From: Planctomycetota bacterium
GTDB lineage: Bacteria; Planctomycetota; Phycisphaerae; Phycisphaerales; SM1A02
Direction of reading: 5' to 3'
Assembly: GCA_021414025.1 (NCBI GenBank)
Contig: JAIOPG010000002.1
Location: 248,001 to 312,000 of the forward strand
DNA length: 64,000 nucleotides
In this document: in pieces, positions 51,178 to 61,719 of the stretch
Position numbering within the stretch: position 1 is the first letter of the stretch
How the letters are laid out: the number at the start of each line of letters is the position of its first letter
The notes under the pieces: generated by a model
What the model saw: the letters and a program-made list of their open reading frames with translations, nothing else
What the model was told of the DNA's origin: nothing
Databases searched by the model: none
Made by a program: the position numbers and the translations under genes

Positions 51178-53349
51178 ATGGCCAAGAATAAATCCGCCTG
51201 GGGCATCGAAATCGGCGCGCACGCCATCAAGGCCGTTCGCCTGGAGCGCAACGGCGACGAGGCCGCCATCACCGACTTCGCGTGCATTCCGCACAACAAG
51301 CCGCTGACCACGCCCGACTTGGACATCGCCGAGATGACCCGGCTCACCCTGAGCCAGCTGGTCGCGGCCAAGGACCTCGAGGATCAGACCATCGTCATCT
51401 CCGTGCCCGGGCATTCGGCGCTGGCGCGCTTCGCCAAGCTGCCGCCGGTGGAGCCGAAGATGATCCCGAACATCGTGAAGTTCGAGGCGGTGCAGCAGAT
51501 TCCCTTCCCGATCGAGGATGTGGAGTGGGACTACCAGACCTTCATCACCCCGGACAATCCTGAGGTGGAAGTGGGCATTTTCGCCATCACCAAGCAGCGC
51601 ATCGAGGAGCGGCTCACGCTCTATGCCGAGTTCGGCATCCGCCCCGAGATTGTCACGCTCGGGCCGCTGGCGGTTTTCAACGCCGTTTCCTACGACCTTG
51701 CCCTGCCCGCGGAGCACAAGCCGGTGGTGGTGCTGGACATCGGCACCCAATCCAGCGATGTGGTGGTCGCCGACAGCAGTCGCTGCTGGATCCGGACCTT
51801 CCCCCTGGGCGGAACCCATTTCACCGACGCGCTGCAGAGCGCCTTCCAGATCTCCTACGGCAAGGCCGACCGGCTGAAGGCGGAGAGCGCCACCAGCAAG
51901 TACGCCCGCCAAATGATGCAGGCCATGCGACCGGTTTTCGGAGACCTGGTGCAGGAAGTGCAGCGATCGATCGGCCACTACCAGATGAACCACCGCGAGA
52001 GCCCGCTCGAGACGGTGCTGGCGGTGGGCAGCACCTTCCGCATCCCGGGATTGCGCAAGTTCCTCGGCCAGCAGCTCAACGTGGACATCAAGCGCATGGA
52101 TGAATTCAAGCGCATCCGCGTCGAGGGCCGCGAAGCCGCCGATTTTGCGGCCAATTCAGTGAATTTCGTCACCGCCTACGGGCTCGCGCTCCAGGGCATC
52201 GGCCTGAGCCGCATCAGCGTCAACCTGGCCCCGATCCGCGGGCTGCGGGAGAAGGTCTGGGCGGCCAAGAGCAAGTGGTTCATCGCCGCGGTCAGCATTG
52301 CAGTGATCGGTTCGGCGGCGATGTACGTGGCGCCGACCCTTGACCGGCAGTTCCTGGACTCCGGAGATGTCTCTAAGGTGTCTCTGGTCATCCAGAAAGG
52401 TGAGCAGCTGCAGAACCAATTGAAGGCGGCAAACTCCGCCGGCGAAGTCGGTTCGACCGCGCTGAACATGGAGCGGCTCCTCAACGACCGGAAGATCTGG
52501 CCCTGCATCGTCAACGACGCGGTGGAGGCCACCCTCTCTGCGAACCCCACCGACGAGGTGACTCTGACCGACGCCGCCAAGATCGCAGCGATCCCCGCGA
52601 GCGAGCGCAAGCGCATCGTGCTTGAGCATCTCTCCGGCGAGTACAAGTTCGACGAGGCCGGCAACAAGCGGTCCATCCAGGTCACGATGGACATCGAGTT
52701 TGCCAACGACGGGAAGAAGACCTTCCTCAAGGACTCCGTTCAGAAATGGCTCCGGGACAATTCGGACCGGGGCGACAAGGTTCCCTACGTCATCATTCCG
52801 GATTCCATCGCGATCAAGGGAGAGTTGACCTCCGTCAAGATGGCCGGCGGCGACAAGGCCCCCGATGCAAAGGACAATCACGGCACGGATGCACCCGACA
52901 CCGATGTCGTCGGCGACGCTTCGACGGGCACAACCACTTCAGCGTCGGGCACCACCTCGAGCCAGGGCTCATCCTCCAGCGGTTCCGGCGCGACCGGGCG
53001 GCGCAAGAACCTCGGCGACACGGTGACGACCAGCAGCGGCAACCTCAAGACCAAGGGCGGCGGCGCCGGCATGATGGGAAGTCCGAAGGCTCCATCGGCG
53101 GATCCGACAACCACCCCCGAGGCCGACCCCGAAGCTGCCACCAATGAACCCTTGGAAACCGCATCGGCCAGCAACGCCGACTTGGACAAGCTGGCGCCGA
53201 TTCCCAACGAACCCTCGGTGTACGGCCCTGGCATGACCGTTTACCACGGATCCATCGTCTTCACGGTTGAGATCAAGGATGGCGCCGCCAAGAAAGGCGA
53301 CGGATCCGAGGTTCCCGCAAAGAAGCCTGAAGGACAGCCCGCCCCATGA
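51178..53349 (+). CDS. pilM: PilM-PilN fusion protein of a type IV pilus/type II secretion-like system
   Basis: Residues 1-340 are a PilM actin-like ATPase: GIEIGAHAIKAVRLERNGDE at the start, VVVLDIGTQSSDVVV as phosphate 2, and LAVGSTFRIPGLRKFLGQQL. Directly after, residues 345-352 read RISVNLAP, which matches the INLLP-type PilM-binding motif at the start of PilN. Then comes a transmembrane helix (about 367-386) and a periplasmic region (to about 565) of PilN type. The last about 160 residues are disordered, rich in Ser/Thr/Gly/Pro. So PilM and PilN appear to be one chain. Length 723 is about twice that of normal PilM. It is the first gene of a three-gene operon. Confidence 0.85.
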   Translation: MAKNKSAWGIEIGAHAIKAVRLERNGDEAAITDFACIPHNKPLTTPDLDIAEMTRLTLSQLVAAKDLEDQTIVISVPGHSALARFAKLPPVEPKMIPNIVKFEAVQQIPFPIEDVEWDYQTFITPDNPEVEVGIFAITKQRIEERLTLYAEFGIRPEIVTLGPLAVFNAVSYDLALPAEHKPVVVLDIGTQSSDVVVADSSRCWIRTFPLGGTHFTDALQSAFQISYGKADRLKAESATSKYARQMMQAMRPVFGDLVQEVQRSIGHYQMNHRESPLETVLAVGSTFRIPGLRKFLGQQLNVDIKRMDEFKRIRVEGREAADFAANSVNFVTAYGLALQGIGLSRISVNLAPIRGLREKVWAAKSKWFIAAVSIAVIGSAAMYVAPTLDRQFLDSGDVSKVSLVIQKGEQLQNQLKAANSAGEVGSTALNMERLLNDRKIWPCIVNDAVEATLSANPTDEVTLTDAAKIAAIPASERKRIVLEHLSGEYKFDEAGNKRSIQVTMDIEFANDGKKTFLKDSVQKWLRDNSDRGDKVPYVIIPDSIAIKGELTSVKMAGGDKAPDAKDNHGTDAPDTDVVGDASTGTTTSASGTTSSQGSSSSGSGATGRRKNLGDTVTTSSGNLKTKGGGAGMMGSPKAPSADPTTTPEADPEAATNEPLETASASNADLDKLAPIPNEPSVYGPGMTVYHGSIVFTVEIKDGAAKKGDGSEVPAKKPEGQPAP

Positions 53350-54734
53350 ATATGCCCAAGATGGACCTCGCGGCGCTGAAGAACATCGACTTCTCCAAGG
53401 TGGTCGCCATGGCCAAGCGCCGCGGCGTTCTGATTGCCTCCGCGCTGCTGATCATCGTGGTACCGGTGGGGGCCTGGTGGTTCCGCGCCGGCATCAAGGA
53501 TTCCATTCAGGAGACCATGTCGAAGCGCGGCAAGGAATTCGAGAAACTTCTCGCCCTGGAAAAAGCCTCTGTCACTGTGCGCAGCCCGGTGGGGGAGCCG
53601 CGGACGGAGACCGTCAGCTTGAATCCGACCCTGATCGAGGCCCTGAAGGCGCGGAATGAATCGCTTGAGGGCGAGGTGAAGGGGGTCTACCTCGAGGCCC
53701 TGGAATACAACCGGAAGAATCGCGACATCGTCAAGACCGACCGGGTCGTCTTCCCCAAGCCCGATCCCAAGGACGAGCAGCTGATCGACGAGATCTTTTT
53801 CCCGGCCATTGGACCGGCCTACCAGACCCTGTTGAAGGAGTACCGGACGGGGCAGCCGCCCGCCTCCGCGGATGTGCTCGAAGCAGTGCAGCGCCGCGAG
53901 TCGGCCTTCATCCAGACGACCCTCAAGAAGAAGAACCGCGCCGAGGTGACTGATGCCAAGGAGCTTGCGGACCTGAACGCGGAGTTGCTCAAGGCGCGAA
54001 TCGCCGTGCTGGGCGAGCGGGCCCGCGAGACTTCGGTGTATCTCGATCCCGGTGCAGTCCGGCTGCCGCCCTCAAAGGGAGCAATTTCAGTCGACGCCTG
54101 CTTCATGTGGCAGTGGGACCTCTGGGTGATGGACGACATCTTCCGCGCGGTCGCCCGAGCCAACGCCGGCGTGAAAGATGGCGTGATTTCCGCGCCCGTG
54201 AAGCGGATCATCAGCATTCGAATCGACCCCATCGCGATCGCCGGCGCCGCCAACGCCGCGGGCGGCGAGGCCGCGGCTCCCGCCGAGGGCGCGGCGACCG
54301 TCGATGCCGCGGGTGAGCCCATCGCTCCGGCGACGGAAATCACCCGCGATTACAAGATCTCCTTCACGGGGCTCAAGACCTGCCAGCTCTACGACATTCG
54401 GAATGTGCGCCTGAGACTCATCGTGGCGACCACGGACCTGCCCAAGGTCCTGGACGCCTTCGCGAGGGAAAATTTCATGACCGTGACGCAATTGAAGCTC
54501 GTCCCGGCGAACACATTTGAAGCGGCGCGCCTGGGCTACATTTACGGCACCGAGCCCTGCAGTGAAGTCTCGATGACCCTGCAGACGGTCTGGCTCCGGG
54601 ACTGGACCACGGTGTCCATGCCCGCCGGCGTGAAGAAGGTGCTGGGGACGCGCGGCATCGAGAAGCCCGCGACGGACGCCACCGAACCCGCGGCCACGGA
54701 TGGCAAACCCCCGGCCGAGGCACCGAAATCATGA
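53346..54734 (+). CDS. Inner-membrane pilus-assembly protein, PilO-like topology
   Basis: The 462-residue protein overlaps the PilM-PilN gene by 4 bp (ATGA). It has a short cytoplasmic start, one transmembrane helix (about 26-48, VLIASALLIIVVPVGAWWF), then a helical periplasmic stretch (DSIQETMSKRGKEFEKLLAL) and mixed domains to the end. This matches the topology of PilO, although it is twice the usual length and no PilO sequence motif stands out. The residues near the end are Pro/Ala/Thr-rich. Assignment is by operon position and topology. Confidence 0.6.
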   Translation: MNMPKMDLAALKNIDFSKVVAMAKRRGVLIASALLIIVVPVGAWWFRAGIKDSIQETMSKRGKEFEKLLALEKASVTVRSPVGEPRTETVSLNPTLIEALKARNESLEGEVKGVYLEALEYNRKNRDIVKTDRVVFPKPDPKDEQLIDEIFFPAIGPAYQTLLKEYRTGQPPASADVLEAVQRRESAFIQTTLKKKNRAEVTDAKELADLNAELLKARIAVLGERARETSVYLDPGAVRLPPSKGAISVDACFMWQWDLWVMDDIFRAVARANAGVKDGVISAPVKRIISIRIDPIAIAGAANAAGGEAAAPAEGAATVDAAGEPIAPATEITRDYKISFTGLKTCQLYDIRNVRLRLIVATTDLPKVLDAFARENFMTVTQLKLVPANTFEAARLGYIYGTEPCSEVSMTLQTVWLRDWTTVSMPAGVKKVLGTRGIEKPATDATEPAATDGKPPAEAPKS

Positions 54735-56671
54735 AAGGCATTTCCTTCGTCGAAAAGCACTTTGAAAAAGCCGCCGCGCTGCTGGTGACGGTTTTGATGT
54801 GCTCCTACTTGGTTTGGGATTTCATGGACCCCAGCGCGGTCAAGATGGGTCCAAACGCCGCCGTGACTCCGGTCCAGGTCAACCAACTTCTCTCCAAGCA
54901 GGCCGAGAGCCTCGACAAGAAGCAAAAATCATCGGAGATCGGTCTGCAGTTCGACGCCTTCGAGGCCGGCACCGCGAAAAAATCCTACGCGGCACAGTTG
55001 CAGTTGGGCGTTTCGCCCGTCCCCAAGCTTCGCAAGAACGCCCCAAGCTTGGCTGCGGCCATGACGCCCGAGGAGCGCCTCGGGGACAACTGGTATTTCG
55101 AGCCGCAGTTCGGCGCGGCGACCATGCTCAATCCCATCGCCTGGTATGGCGACGCACTCGAGCCCGACGCGGTCTCCAAGAACGAGCCGCTCAAGAAATT
55201 CCTCGCCTCGCAGCCCGACCCCGGAAGCCTGGACGTGATCTGGACGCGGCCCACGGCGCGCGTGGACCTGAAGGCCATCCGAAGCGAACTGGCGAGGGAG
55301 GACAAATCCGCCAGCCCGCCACGCCTCGCCGCGCCCCCGACTTGGCGCAACAACGCCGTCTATTTCATCGATGTCGTGTTCGAGCGGCAGGAGCAGAAGT
55401 TGGACGGATCCTGGGCGAGCCCGGTTGTCGTCCCGACCATGTTCGGACGGCAAACCTTCCGTGATCAGAAGGATCTGAGTCCCAATGCCATCTTTCTCAG
55501 CATGCGCGGCGAGAAGTCCATCGAAAACGAGATCCGCCAGCCCGATTTCTATCCCACACTGCACAACAGCAGCAAGAGCGATGCCCAGCAGAAGCCCACG
55601 AGCGGTCCGACTCCGGCTCCCACCGCCGACAAGAAAAAGGTGCAGGAGCTCGAGAAGTTGAAGGAGGAGCTCATCACGCTCGAGAAGGATCTGCAGGCGG
55701 CGGGTGGCGAGTGGGACGACGACATTGCCCGCAAGGAAGCCGAAACCAAGAAGAAAGAGAAGCAGAGTGCAGGCGGCGATTCAGGCGGGGGCGGTGGAGG
55801 CGGAGCGGGCGGCGGCCTCAAGGGCGGCGCCGGCGCCGCCGGACCGCCGACCGGTGACGCCGGAGGCGCGGGCAAGGACAAGAGCAAGCGAAAGGTCTTG
55901 ACCGAGAAAACCAGAAACCTCCGCAAGAAGGTCAAGCGACTGGAAACGGAACTGGGCATCGACAGCACGAAACCGGTCGAGTCCGGCGCCGAAAAGCCGG
56001 TTGAGAGGCCTGCGACACAGGCGGATCTCGATTTCATCGATGTCTGGACGCACGACCTGACCGCGACGCTGGGCAAAACCTATCGCTACCGATGCCGCGT
56101 TGAAATCTACAACCCCTTCTTCGGCAAGAAGCGACAGCTGGTGGAGCAGCAGAAGAAACTCTCCGACAACGTGACGATCCCGACGAAATTCAGCGAATGG
56201 TCCGCCCCGGTGCGCGTGCCGATGAAGGCCATGTATTTCGCGGACGGGGGAGTCATCGGCGAGCCCAGCGCGCCAAGTGTGCGGCAGATCGCCTCGTTCA
56301 GCGTGTATGTGCTCAAGAACGGGCTCTGGCAGTCGATGGATCCCAAGCAATCCTTCGAGCCTGGCCAGCCTCTCATCTTCCACGTCAAGGACCGGTCGGA
56401 TGGCGATTCCAGCGACGGCCCGGGCAGGGAGATCGACTCGGGCTGGTTCATCGTGGACATCGTCGACGATCCCAACGCCTCCCCCGAAAAGCAGCGGCCT
56501 ACGCTTCCTGCAGTCGTGCTCAGCCGGCGCGATGGTTCCGGCCAATTCGAGATCCGCTATCCGACCCGCGAAAAGCTGGACGCCGACCAACTCACGCTCA
56601 AGGGGCTGGTGGAAGACGGCAAAACCGCCAAGCCCGTGGCCAAATCCTCAGGCCAGGCCGGCGGCGAGTAA
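54731..56671 (+). CDS. Inner-membrane protein of the pilM-type operon
   Basis: The 646-residue protein overlaps the previous gene by 4 bp. It has one transmembrane helix close to the N-terminus (about 13-31, AAALLVTVLMCSYLVWDFM) and the rest is periplasmic. Around residues 300-425 there is a Lys/Glu-rich coiled-coil and a Gly-rich linker (SGGGGGGGAGGGLKGGAGAA), followed by a probable beta-domain with repeated TYRYRCRVEIYNPF and MKAMYFADGGVIG. It could take the place of PilP or a second PilO-like subunit, but no homology can be stated. It is the last gene before the rRNA operon. Confidence 0.6.
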   Translation: MKGISFVEKHFEKAAALLVTVLMCSYLVWDFMDPSAVKMGPNAAVTPVQVNQLLSKQAESLDKKQKSSEIGLQFDAFEAGTAKKSYAAQLQLGVSPVPKLRKNAPSLAAAMTPEERLGDNWYFEPQFGAATMLNPIAWYGDALEPDAVSKNEPLKKFLASQPDPGSLDVIWTRPTARVDLKAIRSELAREDKSASPPRLAAPPTWRNNAVYFIDVVFERQEQKLDGSWASPVVVPTMFGRQTFRDQKDLSPNAIFLSMRGEKSIENEIRQPDFYPTLHNSSKSDAQQKPTSGPTPAPTADKKKVQELEKLKEELITLEKDLQAAGGEWDDDIARKEAETKKKEKQSAGGDSGGGGGGGAGGGLKGGAGAAGPPTGDAGGAGKDKSKRKVLTEKTRNLRKKVKRLETELGIDSTKPVESGAEKPVERPATQADLDFIDVWTHDLTATLGKTYRYRCRVEIYNPFFGKKRQLVEQQKKLSDNVTIPTKFSEWSAPVRVPMKAMYFADGGVIGEPSAPSVRQIASFSVYVLKNGLWQSMDPKQSFEPGQPLIFHVKDRSDGDSSDGPGREIDSGWFIVDIVDDPNASPEKQRPTLPAVVLSRRDGSGQFEIRYPTREKLDADQLTLKGLVEDGKTAKPVAKSSGQAGGE

Positions 56672-56710
56672 TAGCCCGGTTCTCCCTGCTTTTCCCCGCC
56701 TTTGGGTGGG

Positions 56711-56738
56711 TTGACAGCCTTTGAAACATCACTACAAT
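56711..56738 (+). promoter_or_regulatory. Promoter of the 23S-5S rRNA operon
   Basis: TTGACA (56711-56716) and TACAAT (56733-56738) are 16 bp apart, 375 bp before the 23S gene. This is the best-scoring promoter that I see between the pilM-type operon and the rRNA, and the downstream leader contains stable hairpins. Confidence 0.7.
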
Positions 56739-57112
56739 CGTCGGTCTTCCCCAAAGGCTCCGGCCCTCGTGGAAGCGATGAAAATCGGCTGTTTTATAAG
56801 TGAATGAGACAATGGTTTGAGTGTTCGCGTGACGCGGCTTGTGCCGCTGGTCTTCGAGGGCCACTGAGGTCACGACGAATACAGATAGACACAATCTTGC
56901 GTCTTTTGCTTGAGTTTTTCAAAGTCGAAGACGCATTGATTAGTTGCAAGCACCGAGAATTCGAGAATGTCTGAGATGCTGCTCGCGTTGATGAATGAAC
57001 TTGTTCATTCAAAGATGCGGGTTGCCGGTCCAACAAGCAAAAGGGGCCGGCATGGTGGTCGACCAGAAAACAGTCGCGAGAAGCAATTCAACCGACGGTC
57101 TCCGGTCGACAT
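56739..57112 (+). other. 23S rRNA leader (pre-rRNA 5' spacer)
   Basis: About 370 nt precede the 23S gene. The leader holds a hairpin at 56992-57011 (TGAATGAA / TTCATTCA with a CTTG loop) and, from 57090, the left arm of the long 23S processing stem. No 16S or tRNA gene is present in it. No convincing coding frame lies here. Confidence 0.7.

Positions 57113-57120
<8 letters not shown>
57090..57120 (+). other. Left arm of the 23S processing stem
   Basis: CAACCGACGGT... to GGTCGACATGGCCAAGC is largely complementary to the sequence at 59880-59910 (TTTGGCCATGTCGACC and CCCGTCGTTG). The 18-bp core GGTCGACATGGCCAA/TTGGCCATGTCGACC is almost perfect, as expected for RNase III processing of pre-23S. 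Confidence 0.8.
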
Positions 57121-59879
<2,759 letters not shown>

Positions 59880-59889
<10 letters not shown>

Positions 59890-59931
59890 GTCGACCGGAT
59901 CCCGTCGTTGTTTCGAGATCGAAAGATCTCG
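59880..59931 (+). other. Right arm of the 23S processing stem and a following GNRA hairpin
   Basis: The right arm TTTGGCCATGTCGACC plus CCCGTCGTTG pairs with 57090-57120. It is followed at 59914-59931 by CGAGATC-GAAA-GATCTCG, a 7-bp stem capped by a GAAA tetraloop. Confidence 0.8.
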
Positions 59932-60020
59932 TTGCAACCGGATCCTATGCATCAAAGACATCTCGTTGGGATTCGATCCCAGCCGGTGCTTCAACAAAAG
60001 TCTGTGTCAAACCATTGTCC

Positions 60021-60050
60021 TTCATTCGCGGGTGAAAGCCCTCGAATGAA
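60021..60050 (+). other. Hairpin in the 23S-5S spacer
   Basis: TTCATTCG and CGAATGAA form an 8-bp stem, extended past one mismatch by GGG/CCC, around a 6-nt loop just before 5S. The outer stem sequence mirrors the hairpin in the 23S leader at 56992-57011. Confidence 0.7.
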
Positions 60051-60051
60051 T

Positions 60052-60161
60052 TTGTCGGTGACCTTACGTAGGGGGTAACACCTGATCCCATCCCGAACTC
60101 AGAAGTGAAGACCCTGCGGCCAATGATACTGCTCTGCGGGAAAGTAGGTGATCGCCGACTT
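60052..60161 (+). rRNA. 5S ribosomal RNA
   Basis: About 110 nt with the 5S core ACACCTGATCCCATCCCGAA and CTCAGAAGTGAAG, and terminal pairing of GTCGGTGA with TCGCCGAC. It lies about 160 nt after 23S. Ends are approximate by a few bases. Confidence 0.95.
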
Positions 60162-60164
60162 TAC

Positions 60165-60205
60165 GAGCCCTGACGGGTCAAACCGTCAGGGCTCTCTTTA
60201 TTTTT
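60165..60205 (+). terminator. Intrinsic terminator of the rRNA operon
   Basis: A perfect 12-bp stem (GAGCCCTGACGG / CCGTCAGGGCTC) with a 6-nt loop is followed by TCTTTATTTTT directly after 5S. Confidence 0.93.
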
Positions 60206-60349
60206 GGAGCGGTGGGTGCCGGAAAATTCGAATTCCGCCGTGAAATCCGCTCCAGTTTCAGCGGGATGGTTTATAGTATTTGCAGTCGTTGCGACGCTCG
60301 GGATGCGGTGAAACGGAGTCGTAGAGCGTTGTTCGATCGAGGGCTTGCC

Positions 60350-60985
60350 ATGGCGATGTTCAAAATCTATGTCGGCAATCTGGACTACAAGGTCACGGTC
60401 GAGGATCTCCGTCCCATGTTCGAGCCATTCGGCGACTTGGATGAGATCACGATCGCCGTCGACGCGGAGGGCAAGAGCCGGGGTTTCGCCATTGTGCTCT
60501 TTAAGGACAAATTGAAGGGGCAGCTGGCCATCGAGACCCTGACCGACCGAAAAATTCTCGGGCGCCCGATTTTCATCAACGAAGCCCTCAAGAAGGGAAA
60601 GAAGCTGTCGCCCGAAGCGAAGGAGAAGCCGGTTCGCCAGGGGCCGTTTGGGCCGAAATTTCGCGGAGACGGTTCGAGGCCGATGGGGGGCCCGCGCACC
60701 ACGGCCACGCCGCGCCTGGGTGGAAGCGGCGGAAGCCGGCCGTCGTCCAGCCGCAATCCGCGTCGCGTCAGCGGTTCCTCGGGCGGACCTGGTTTTCGCG
60801 GCGCGCCGGAGGGCAAGCCGCCCATGGGTGCTGCAGGAAGTTTCCCAAGCGGAAATGTCCGGCCGCCTCGTCCCGCGGCTCGCCCCGGAGGGACCGGAAC
60901 TCCGGGCAGTTTCCCCGGAAATGCGCCGCAAGTGCCGCCGCTGCCAAGGGATCCAAACCCGCCCAAGGGCGAAAAAGCCCCCTGA
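60350..60985 (+). CDS. RRM-domain RNA-binding protein with Pro/Gly-rich tail
   Basis: The 211-residue protein has one RRM in its first about 80 residues: RNP2 MFKIYVGNLDYK and RNP1 KSRGFAIVLF. The remaining about 125 residues are disordered, basic and rich in Gly, Pro, Ser and Arg. It is similar in style to the cyanobacterial Rbp and planctomycete RRM proteins that bind mRNA under stress or cold. The ATG at 60350 (MAMFKIY) is chosen; 60356 is an alternative. It follows the rRNA terminator and could have its own promoter in the 155 bp before it, but none is clear. Confidence 0.85.
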   Translation: MAMFKIYVGNLDYKVTVEDLRPMFEPFGDLDEITIAVDAEGKSRGFAIVLFKDKLKGQLAIETLTDRKILGRPIFINEALKKGKKLSPEAKEKPVRQGPFGPKFRGDGSRPMGGPRTTATPRLGGSGGSRPSSSRNPRRVSGSSGGPGFRGAPEGKPPMGAAGSFPSGNVRPPRPAARPGGTGTPGSFPGNAPQVPPLPRDPNPPKGEKAP

Positions 60986-61144
60986 TCCGAGCGGGACTCG
61001 AATAAAATAAAATAAAGGGGGGAAAGCCTTGATTTTCTGCTATGCTGATGCCACTAACTTTGGATCAGGTTCGAGACTGGTGTTCAGTTCCGTTCTTGAC
61101 TCACGCTATCGGCCGCGACGGTCGTTTACTTAGGACGGTTGAAC

Positions 61145-61516
61145 ATGTTTCGGATCTATGTCGGTAACTTAAATTTTCGTACCACGGATGAGATTTTGCG
61201 AGCTGCTTTCGAAGCCCACGGCGAGGTGCAGGAAGTGTACATCGGGACCGATCGGGAAACCGGTCGCTCACGCGGCTTTGGTTTCGTGACCATGACGGAC
61301 AAGGCCGCCGGTGAGGCGGCCATTGCCGCCATCAACGGATCGCAGGTCGATGGCCGCGCGATTGTCGTCAATGAGGCCCAGCCTCGTCCTCCGCGCACTG
61401 AGCGTGGCGGCGGCGGTGGCGGCTACAGCGGCGGCGGCGGTGGCGGCGGAGGTTTCCGCGGCGGCCGTGGCGGCAGTGGTGGTGGCGGCGGCTACGGCCG
61501 CGGTTCCCGCGACTAA
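61145..61516 (+). CDS. Glycine-rich RRM RNA-binding protein
   Basis: This 123-residue protein has an RRM (MFRIYVGNLNFRTTDEILRA; RNP1 RSRGFGFVTM) and a C-terminal run of Gly with Arg and Tyr (GGGGFRGGRGGSGGGGGYGR). This is the classical glycine-rich RNA-binding protein design, usually linked to cold response. The ATG at 61145 with TTAGGA about 10 nt upstream is preferred over a TTG at 61139. It has a strong terminator. The two RRM proteins in a row share RNP motifs but differ in tails, so they are separate paralogues. Confidence 0.88.
   Translation: MFRIYVGNLNFRTTDEILRAAFEAHGEVQEVYIGTDRETGRSRGFGFVTMTDKAAGEAAIAAINGSQVDGRAIVVNEAQPRPPRTERGGGGGGYSGGGGGGGGFRGGRGGSGGGGGYGRGSRD
61405..61510 (+). repeat. 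GGC-rich simple repeat encoding poly-glycine
   Basis: About 105 bp of GGC/GGT codons encode the Gly-rich tail of the RRM protein. It is likely to be unstable in length between strains. Confidence 0.7.
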
Positions 61517-61541
61517 GCCAAGTCTTTCCAATTGAACAAAT

Positions 61542-61578
61542 GCGTCCGCCCCAGTGTGGGGCGGACGCTTTTCTTTTT
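61542..61578 (+). terminator. Intrinsic terminator of the glycine-rich RRM gene
   Basis: A perfect 11-bp stem (GCGTCCGCCCC / GGGGCGGACGC) with an AGTGT loop is followed by TTTTCTTTTT, 25 bp after the stop codon. Confidence 0.93.
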
Positions 61579-61719
61579 GGACGGCACCGTCACGCCCGCG
61601 ATGGTGATGACACTTCGTTTCGGTGTACGGTCCGGCGTTCCGTCGCGTGCAAATTCCTGCCGTTCCTTGCCTTGCATGCGCCGAGTGTGGCTTGAGTGTG
61701 GTTCCACTATTATTCACGT

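Noticed and set aside
49308-51191. A 627-residue plus-strand frame opposite the S1-domain gene
   Set aside because: Shadow of the four S1 repeats on the minus strand.
59966-59982. A T-arm-like sequence (TTGGG-ATTCGAT-CCCAG) in the 23S-5S spacer
   Set aside because: The loop lacks the first T of TTC at the proper place, and no acceptor stem, D arm or anticodon arm fits around it, so it is not a tRNA.
61405-61510. A possible CRISPR or minisatellite because of the regular GGC repeats
   Set aside because: No spacers; the repeats are in frame and encode the Gly-rich tail of the RRM protein.
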